Shown here piece by piece: positions 35,555 through 40,761 of a DNA stretch of 40,761 nt. Positions within the stretch are counted from its first letter, which is position 1. Every line of letters starts with the position of its first letter. This DNA comes from Abyssibacter sp. Lineage in GTDB: Bacteria > Pseudomonadota > Gammaproteobacteria > Nevskiales > OUC007. The stretch lies in contig JAGLCS010000035.1 of assembly GCA_023146115.1 (NCBI GenBank), positions 1 to 40,761 of the forward strand, in the 5' to 3' direction. The translations under genes were made by a program, and so were the position numbers. The notes beneath the pieces were generated by a model, which was not told where the DNA came from, did no database searches, and saw nothing but the letters and a program-made list of their open reading frames with translations.

Positions 35555-35914
35555 ATGAGCGAACAGCAGTACACACCAGAACTGGATTCAGGCTTGGTTT
35601 TCACCGACGCGGCAGCCGCCAAAGTGCGCGATCTGCTCAATGAGGAGACCGATCCGGAGCAATGCCTGCGCGTTTTCGTGACCGGCGGCGGGTGCTCAGG
35701 ATTTCAGTACGGCTTCAAGTTCGACAAGGCGCCGGACGATGGCGATACGCAGATCGAAAACGGTGGCGTGAAGCTGCTGGTCGACCCGATGAGCGTGCTC
35801 TACCTGGGCGGCGCCGAAATCGACTATCGCGAAGATGTTAACGGCGCCCAGTTCGTCATCCGCAACCCCAACGCCAGCACTACGTGCGGCTGCGGCAACT
35901 CTTTCGGAGTCTGA
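35555..35914 (+). CDS. erpA: Iron-sulfur cluster insertion protein ErpA
   Basis: 119 residues, an A-type carrier that delivers [Fe-S] clusters to target enzymes. Cluster ligands are C47 ([11 protein letters not shown]) and C111/C113 ([11 protein letters not shown]). [17 protein letters not shown] is the signature tail. The last 23 codons, including the stop, are repeated downstream at 36027-36095 with only synonymous changes. Stop codon here is TGA; the downstream copy uses TAG. Preceded by bactofilin with 32 bp between them. Confidence 0.97.
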   Translation: MSEQQYTPELDSGLVFTDAAAAKVRDLLNEETDPEQCLRVFVTGGGCSGFQYGFKFDKAPDDGDTQIENGGVKLLVDPMSVLYLGGAEIDYREDVNGAQFVIRNPNASTTCGCGNSFGV

Positions 35915-35931
35915 GGGAAGCGCGGCGCCGT

Positions 35932-36026
35932 CCCCCTGAGTCAGGGGGTGCCCGCCGGAGGCGGGCGGGGGTGTGGGAACTAGGCCGGTACCGGTTTGCT
36001 GTGCAAACCGAGGTCGCGCAGCGACC
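35932..36026. repeat. Row of perfect inverted repeats
   Basis: Between erpA and its displaced 3' copy lie five inverted repeats almost end to end: CCCCCTGAGTCAGGGGG (35932-35948), GCCCGCC-GGA-GGCGGGC (35950-35966), CCGGTACCGG (35985-35994), CGGTTTGC-TGT-GCAAACCG (35992-36010) and GGTCGC-GCA-GCGACC (36012-36026). Two have 3-nt loops and 7-8 bp arms, and one has a 3-nt loop with 6 bp arms. No other copy is seen in the window. It could be a structured repeat (REP-like), a recombination site or a scar. Confidence 0.7.
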
Positions 36027-36095
36027 GCCCAGTTCGTCATCCGCAACCCCAATGCCAGCACCACGTGCGGCTGCGGCAATTCCTTCGGGGTCTAG
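36027..36095 (+). pseudogene. erpA': Displaced copy of the erpA 3' end
   Basis: Bases 36027-36095 encode the last 22 residues of ErpA plus a stop (starting AQFVIRN and ending FGV) in one frame, a second copy of 35846-35914. Of 66 coding bases 61 match, and all five differences are third-position synonymous changes; the stop is TAG rather than TGA. The fragment has no start or upstream domain and cannot be functional. Its TAG lies across the anmK stop on the other strand, which suggests this is the original chromosomal end of erpA. Confidence 0.85.
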
Positions 36096-37225
36096 GTCCG
36101 CGTGGAGCCGTCAGTTGCGGGATAGCAGCCGCCCAAGATTGCAGGTCGCGTTGCGCCCGTAACGCTCGGCAGGTTTCCGGGGAGCCGGTCCACATGACGC
36201 ATGGCCAGCCACGCGAAGGCCACTGCCTCGACATCATCCGCCGGGATGCCGAGTTCGTCAGTCTTGCGGATGTCCGCGTCCTTTAGTTGCCGTGCAAGGC
36301 TGCTCACCAGCGTCTGATTGCGCGCACCACCTCCACAGAGAAAAATCGAGCTCGCGCCTGACTGTTCCAGCGCAGCGGCCACGGTTTCTACGGTGAGGGC
36401 CAATAGCGTCGCCTGCACGTCCACTGGGGTCAGCTTCGGCTGCGCGGCCAAGTGGCCGCGCAGCCAAGCGGGATCGAAGTACTCGCGGCCGGTGCTCTTG
36501 GGCCCGCGACGCGCGAAATACGGGTCGCCGCGCATCGCATTGAGCAGCGACGCCGCCACGGAGCCTTGGCGAGCCCATCTGCCATCGGTATCCACCGGGC
36601 CGCCCCGATGTAACGCGTGCCAGCTGTCCATCAGACAGTTCGCCGGCCCCGAGTCAAACGCAACGACAGGTTCGTCGGGTGCTGCCGGCAATACCGTGAC
36701 ATTCGCGATACCACCCAGATTGACCACCGCACGCGGTTCCGTGGCGCTTCGCCATTGCGCGGCGTGCAGGGCCGGCGCGAGTGGAGCGCCTTGCCCGCCG
36801 GCCGCCATGTCGGCGCGCCGAAAATCGGCGACCGTATCGATGCCGGTCAGCGCGGCGATCGAGCTGGGGTCGCCGATTTGCAGCGTGTGTGGGTAGTCCC
36901 CGCCTGGTGCGTGGAACAGGGTTTGCCCGTGGGAGCCGATCGCGACGACATCCTGTGCCGAAATCGGTGCCGAGTGGATCAGCCGCAGCGCGGCATCGGC
37001 AAACGCCTGGGCGACCCGCTGGTCCAATGCGCCGAGGGTCTGCAGCGATAGTGCGGCGTCACTGCGCATGCATTCCAGCAGTGCAGCACGCAGCGACGCT
37101 GGATAGGCCGTGGTTTGCGCGAAGGCTGGCGCCGCCAGCACACCGTTGTCGTCAAAGCTGACGAGTGCGGCGTCGACACCGTCCGCACTCGTCCCGGAGA
37201 TCAGTCCGAGAAACCAGCGATTCAC
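36092..37225 (-). CDS. anmK: Anhydro-N-acetylmuramic acid kinase
   Basis: 377 residues. Phosphorylates and opens anhydroMurNAc during cell-wall recycling. The ATP-binding opening is [66 protein letters not shown] and [16 protein letters not shown] are conserved. It converges with the erpA 3' copy, with stops overlapping by a few bases, and overlaps the M23 peptidase stop at its start by 4 bp (ATGA). With AmpD it makes a partial recycling set in the window. Confidence 0.95.
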   Translation of the reverse strand: MNRWFLGLISGTSADGVDAALVSFDDNGVLAAPAFAQTTAYPASLRAALLECMRSDAALSLQTLGALDQRVAQAFADAALRLIHSAPISAQDVVAIGSHGQTLFHAPGGDYPHTLQIGDPSSIAALTGIDTVADFRRADMAAGGQGAPLAPALHAAQWRSATEPRAVVNLGGIANVTVLPAAPDEPVVAFDSGPANCLMDSWHALHRGGPVDTDGRWARQGSVAASLLNAMRGDPYFARRGPKSTGREYFDPAWLRGHLAAQPKLTPVDVQATLLALTVETVAAALEQSGASSIFLCGGGARNQTLVSSLARQLKDADIRKTDELGIPADDVEAVAFAWLAMRHVDRLPGNLPSVTGATRPAILGGCYPATDGSTRT

Positions 37226-38604
37226 TCGGTGGTATTGGTGGCGATCTGCGTCTTTGACAGCACGTTTAGCTGTGCCACCAACGGGGTCACCGCGTCAGTG
37301 AATTCGGCCTTCAGCGAGGCGGGGACCGGGTGCGCGCGTGGAAGCGGGACAGTGATGGGGTTGCGGTGAACGCCATCCAGACGGAACTCGTAATGCAAAT
37401 GCGGGCCGGTCGCCAGGCCACTGCTGCCGACGTAGCCGATCACCTGGCCCTGCCGCACCCGTGTGCCAGAACGCACACCCTTGCGGAAGCTGTTCATATG
37501 CGCATAGAGCGTGTTGTACTGCCGCCCGTGCTGGACGATGACCGTTCTGCCATAGCCGCCCTTGGTGCCGGCAAAGATGACCTTGCCGTCGCCGGTGGCC
37601 TTGATGGGTGTGCCGCGCGGGGCTGCATAGTCCACGCCACGATGCGCGCGGATGGTGTTGAGTATGGGGTGCTTGCGGCCCAGGCTGAAGCCGGAGCTGA
37701 TGCGAGCGAAATCGACCGGCGTGCGAATAAACGCCTTGCGCATCGAATCGCCCTCCGGTGTGTAGTAGTCGGCGTCACCTTCTGGCGTTTCGAACCGAAC
37801 GGCACGGATCACCCGGCCCTGGTTAATGAACTCCGCCGCTAGGATGTTGCCGTCATCAATTTTCTCACCATCCAGATAGCGTTGCTGGTAGACCACCGAA
37901 AAGCGGTCGCCGCGCCGGATATCCAGCACGAAGTCGATGTCCCATCCAAAGACGTTCGCCAGCTCCATGGTTAGGCGGTCGCTGAGACCGGCTGCATTCG
38001 CTGTCATGAACAGGCTGTTCTGGATTTCACCGCTGGCGTAGGCGATCCGCTCCTCGACATCAGCGGTGACGGTGTCCGCAATGAAACCGTCGGCTCCGCG
38101 TTCAACCGAGATGGTGGTGATGGTGTCTAGAGGGTATTCAAGCCGCGTGACACGCCCGGCATCGTCGCGGTCGATCCGGAGGCGATCACCCGGTCGAATG
38201 CGTGTCAGGGCCTCGCCGATGCCGTCCGTCTTGCTCAGCGCCATCCAGTCGACTGCCGCCAGGCCATAGCGGTCGAACAGGCCTGACAACGTGTCTCCGC
38301 TGGCGACCGTCATTTCCAGCCAATTGGCGGCGATCTCGGACTGCAATGCCTCTTCCGCGGTGTCCGGTAAGTCGGAGGCGGCGTCCACTGTACCGTCGTG
38401 CAGCGATGCATCGGCCGCGGGGACCGGGCTCAGGTCGCCTACACGGGGCGGTGCCACCTGCAGGGTTTCCTGTTCCGTCGGCAGTACGGCGAGCACCGCT
38501 GCGAGGCATCCGCTGGTAATAGCGGTCACCGACAAGGCGATCGGTACCAGCTTGGACCGGGGTTGACGGGGTCGTAAGCTATAATCTTGGCCAGACAGCG
38601 ACAT
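37222..38604 (-). CDS. Murein DD-endopeptidase (M23, MepM-like)
   Basis: 460 residues. An N-terminal membrane anchor (IALSVTAITSGCLAAVLAVL) is followed by an OapA/LysM-like region (VASGDTLSGLFDRYGLA, RIRPGDRLRI), a helical domain and the C-terminal M23 peptidase. Zinc ligands are intact: RAHRGVDYAAPRGTPI (HxxxD) and ATGPHLHYEFRL (HxH), unlike the degenerate EnvC in this window. Cleaves cross-links to allow wall growth. First gene of the pair with anmK, which overlaps by 4 bp; divergent from tyrS. Confidence 0.94.
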   Translation of the reverse strand: MSLSGQDYSLRPRQPRSKLVPIALSVTAITSGCLAAVLAVLPTEQETLQVAPPRVGDLSPVPAADASLHDGTVDAASDLPDTAEEALQSEIAANWLEMTVASGDTLSGLFDRYGLAAVDWMALSKTDGIGEALTRIRPGDRLRIDRDDAGRVTRLEYPLDTITTISVERGADGFIADTVTADVEERIAYASGEIQNSLFMTANAAGLSDRLTMELANVFGWDIDFVLDIRRGDRFSVVYQQRYLDGEKIDDGNILAAEFINQGRVIRAVRFETPEGDADYYTPEGDSMRKAFIRTPVDFARISSGFSLGRKHPILNTIRAHRGVDYAAPRGTPIKATGDGKVIFAGTKGGYGRTVIVQHGRQYNTLYAHMNSFRKGVRSGTRVRQGQVIGYVGSSGLATGPHLHYEFRLDGVHRNPITVPLPRAHPVPASLKAEFTDAVTPLVAQLNVLSKTQIATNTTE

Positions 38605-38688
38605 GCCTTCAATCTCCTCCCGCGGGCATCATGGGTGCGAAGCGCGCTCCCTAAAGCCTGCAAATAATCATAAAATCCAACACTTAGC

Positions 38689-38709
38689 AAGCACTTCTAG
38701 AATGTGCTT
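38689..38709. promoter_or_regulatory. Palindrome upstream of tyrS
   Basis: AAGCAC-TTCTAGAAT-GTGCTT is a 6-bp-arm inverted repeat whose centre contains the palindrome TTCTAGAA, making nearly the whole 21 bases symmetric. It ends 21 bp before the tyrS ATG. It could be an operator or a weak hairpin in the leader; no protein is implied. No consensus promoter was identified beside it. Confidence 0.3.
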
Positions 38710-38730
38710 CATCATTACGTGGAATCGTTG

Positions 38731-39957
38731 ATGCCTAATCCAGATTCGCCGCTCGCCGAACTGCTGCGTGGAGCCGAGGAGGTCATCCGCGCAGAAGACC
38801 TGGGCAAGCGCCTTGCCGAGGGCCGTCCGCTCACCATCAAGGCTGGATTTGATCCCACCGCCCCCGATCTGCATCTGGGTCACACCGTGGTGCTAAACAA
38901 GATGCGTGCCTTTCAGGAGATGGGGCACCGGGTTGTTTTCCTGATCGGTGACTTCACCGGAATGATTGGCGACCCCACTGGCAAGAGTGAGACGCGCCCT
39001 GCGCTGACCCGTGAACAGGTTGCCGACAACGCGCAGACATATAAGGAGCAGGTGTTCAAGATTCTCGATGCGGAGCGTACCGAAATTCGCTTCAACTCGG
39101 AATGGTTCGGAGCCATGGCCGCCTCCGACATGATCCAGTTGGCTGCAAAGCACACGGTCGCGCGCATGCTTGAGCGAGACGATTTCGCGAATCGCTATCG
39201 GCAGGGGATGCCGATCGCGATCCATGAGTTTCTTTATCCGTTGGTACAGGGCTACGACTCGGTAGCGTTGAAAGCGGACGTGGAACTGGGTGGAACCGAT
39301 CAGACGTTCAACCTGCTGGTGGGGCGCCAGTTACAGCAGGCGCACGGGCAGCCCCCCCAGATCGTGATGACCATGCCCTTGCTGGAAGGGCTGGATGGCG
39401 TCAACAAGATGAGCAAATCCTTGGGGAACTACATCGGTGTGGCGGATTCACCGGGAGAAATGTTCGGCAAGCTCATGTCGGTCTCCGACGAATTGATGTG
39501 GAGGTACTTCGAGCTGCTCTCGGCGAAGCCCTTGGGCGAGGTTCAATCGCTCCGGGTCGCAATTGATGAGGGGCGTAACCCGCGCGACGTCAAATTCGAA
39601 CTGGCTTCGGAGATCGTCGACCGATTCCATGGCAGCAATGCCGCCAAGGCGGCGAAGGAAGCCTTCGTCAATCGCTTTCAGCAGGGGCGCCTACCGGAGG
39701 ATATGCCGGAGATCTCGCTCAAGGCCGAGGCATCGGGCGGCATCCCCATCGCGAACGCCTTAAAAATGGCCGGGCTCGTAGGCAGCACATCCGAGGCCTA
39801 CCGGATGATTAAGCAAGGAGGTGTGCGATTGGACCAGGCAAAGGTCGAGGACCGATCAATGATCCTCTCCGTTGGCGTGACCGTGGTCGCACAGGTCGGA
39901 AAGCGCCGCATTGCGCGCGTCACTGTCACGCAACCTCCGGAAGGGGCGCCTAACTAG
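38731..39957 (+). CDS. tyrS: Tyrosyl-tRNA synthetase
   Basis: 408 residues. Class I synthetase. HIGH-type motif H48-L-G-H51 ([10 protein letters not shown]) and KMSKS ([14 protein letters not shown]) are present; [18 protein letters not shown] binds the substrate. The C-terminal S4-like RNA-binding domain ([21 protein letters not shown]) is complete. The ATG at 38731 gives the normal start; an in-frame codon 27 bp upstream lies inside the palindrome. Position next to the M23 peptidase-anmK-erpA block matches Pseudomonas order. Directly precedes the rRNA operon. Confidence 0.97.
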   Translation: MPNPDSPLAELLRGAEEVIRAEDLGKRLAEGRPLTIKAGFDPTAPDLHLGHTVVLNKMRAFQEMGHRVVFLIGDFTGMIGDPTGKSETRPALTREQVADNAQTYKEQVFKILDAERTEIRFNSEWFGAMAASDMIQLAAKHTVARMLERDDFANRYRQGMPIAIHEFLYPLVQGYDSVALKADVELGGTDQTFNLLVGRQLQQAHGQPPQIVMTMPLLEGLDGVNKMSKSLGNYIGVADSPGEMFGKLMSVSDELMWRYFELLSAKPLGEVQSLRVAIDEGRNPRDVKFELASEIVDRFHGSNAAKAAKEAFVNRFQQGRLPEDMPEISLKAEASGGIPIANALKMAGLVGSTSEAYRMIKQGGVRLDQAKVEDRSMILSVGVTVVAQVGKRRIARVTVTQPPEGAPN

Positions 39958-40006
39958 TTGATAATGTTGATGTTCTTGAGGGCTGAAACTTTTCTGTAAA
40001 AAACTG

Positions 40007-40034
40007 TTGACGCCTCTCCAAGCGTCCCTATAAT
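40007..40034 (+). promoter_or_regulatory. rrn promoter P1
   Basis: TTGACG, a 16-bp spacer and TATAAT (40029-40034), followed by a GC-rich stretch, as expected for a stringently controlled rRNA promoter. Confidence 0.8.
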
Positions 40035-40103
40035 ACGCCTCCCTGACGCAGCCAAGACGCTTTCAGAGCGGCACTCGGCAGCATCAGGTGGGGTAAAAAA
40101 TCG

Positions 40104-40131
40104 TTGACATAGACTCTAAGGAGTCTATAAT
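40104..40131 (+). promoter_or_regulatory. rrn promoter P2
   Basis: Consensus TTGACA and TATAAT separated by 16 bp. The spacer contains an exact inverted repeat AGACTC-TAAG-GAGTCT (40111-40126) that reaches into the -10. A GC-rich discriminator follows. Confidence 0.85.
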
Positions 40132-40198
40132 TCGCGCCCCGCTCAAGCAGATTGTTAAACGCCTTCGGGCCGGCGCAATCAGCGAAAGCAAAAAAGCG

Positions 40199-40226
40199 TT
40201 GACATGGATTCAAACGAGTCTATAAT
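40199..40226 (+). promoter_or_regulatory. rrn promoter P3
   Basis: Consensus TTGACA and TATAAT with a 16-bp spacer, followed by ACGCGCCCCGCTCA as in P2. The region from the A-tract to the discriminator is a diverged duplicate of P2. Confidence 0.85.
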
Positions 40227-40277
40227 ACGCGCCCCGCTCAACGCAGGCGCCTAAACGGGCCGACGCAGAAAAGCGAA

Positions 40278-40289
40278 GCTTTTTAACAA
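40278..40289 (+). promoter_or_regulatory. rrn antitermination boxA
   Basis: GCTTTTTAACAA in the rRNA leader resembles the E. coli boxA (TGCTCTTTAACAA). It would load NusB/S10 so that RNA polymerase reads through the rRNA operon without Rho termination. Confidence 0.65.
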
Positions 40290-40404
40290 CTTGGCAAGTG
40301 ATTTGTGTGGGTGCTCCACGATTGATGTGCTGCGTAAGCAACACAGCAAGTAACGGAGCAACCAAATACCAGTCAATATGATTGAGTTGCTGGAATCTGC
40401 TCTT

Positions 40405-40424
40405 CTGCATTCTTCGGAATGCAG
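40405..40424 (+). other. rRNA leader hairpin with UUCG loop
   Basis: CTGCATTC-TTCG-GAATGCAG is a perfect 8-bp stem with a stable UUCG tetraloop, ~16 bases before the predicted 16S 5' end. A leader processing or folding element is likely. The whole stretch 39958-40439 holds no protein gene: it contains the three promoters, boxA and this hairpin. Confidence 0.7.
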
Positions 40425-40439
40425 GCCAATTTTGAAAAT

Positions 40440-40761
<322 letters not shown>

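Noticed and set aside
35932-35948. CCCCCTGAGTCAGGGGG as a rho-independent terminator of erpA
   Set aside because: No T-tract on either side, and it is one of a row of hairpins, so a simple terminator does not explain it.
38563-38585. TTGACG..TATAAT as a promoter for tyrS inside the M23 gene
   Set aside because: Spacing is only 11 bp between the boxes, far from the usual 16-18.

Overview
The window is GC-rich, densely coding chromosomal DNA from a gammaproteobacterium. It ends in the first ~320 bases of a 16S rRNA gene with a gammaproteobacterial 5' sequence. Three blocks are in familiar gammaproteobacterial order: rhodanese-grxC-secB-gpsA divergent from envC-ctpA-yibQ; ampD-ampE; and erpA facing anmK-M23 peptidase, then tyrS. 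I cannot name a genus. A free-living environmental lineage outside the enterics (Nevskiales/Salinisphaerales/Xanthomonadales-like) is my best guess.

Layout. 1-3.8 kb: HD-domain protein (cut by the window edge), an unrecognised polytopic membrane protein, and a cyclic-nucleotide-binding/EAL phosphodiesterase coupled to a serine-hydrolase lipoprotein. 3.8-8.8 kb: a three-gene minus-strand operon of exported c-type cytochromes. 8.9-14.1 kb: ubiB facing yibQ, ctpA and envC. 14.1-16.4 kb: rhodanese, grxC (start codon apparently out of frame), secB and gpsA. 16.4-22 kb: overlapping trmL, a DUF2007/zinc-ribbon protein and patatin; zapG; two small membrane/exported proteins; a long M16 peptidase lipoprotein. 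22.1-24.4 kb: ampD-ampE-btuF, overlapping by 4 bp at each junction. 24.3-28.5 kb: a cobalamin operon (riboswitch, TonB receptor, propeller-like lipoprotein, adenosyltransferase). 28.5-33.2 kb: hisN-like phosphatase, HAD phosphatase, rppH, bfd, hemJ, and a ClC channel with a C-terminal regulatory region. 33.3-35.9 kb: argC, coiled-coil membrane protein, bactofilin, erpA. 35.9-36.1 kb: a hairpin-rich segment followed by a second copy of the last 23 codons of erpA. 36.1-40 kb: anmK, M23 peptidase, tyrS. 40.0-40.76 kb: rrn promoters, leader and 16S.

Genes that work together. btuB, the propeller-like lipoprotein, btuF and the adenosyltransferase form a B12 capture, uptake and activation set, most of it under a riboswitch. 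AmpD, AmpE, AnmK, EnvC and the M23 peptidase serve peptidoglycan turnover and recycling. ErpA, Bfd, the glutaredoxin and HemJ serve iron, Fe-S, thiol and heme metabolism.

Most worth a second look: the duplicated erpA 3' end with only synonymous differences, separated from the intact gene by a tight row of perfect hairpins; the propeller-like lipoprotein downstream of btuB (position and architecture recall BtuG of Bacteroides); the three-cytochrome operon; and the grxC start-codon frame break. No CRISPR array, tRNA, transposase or prophage was seen.
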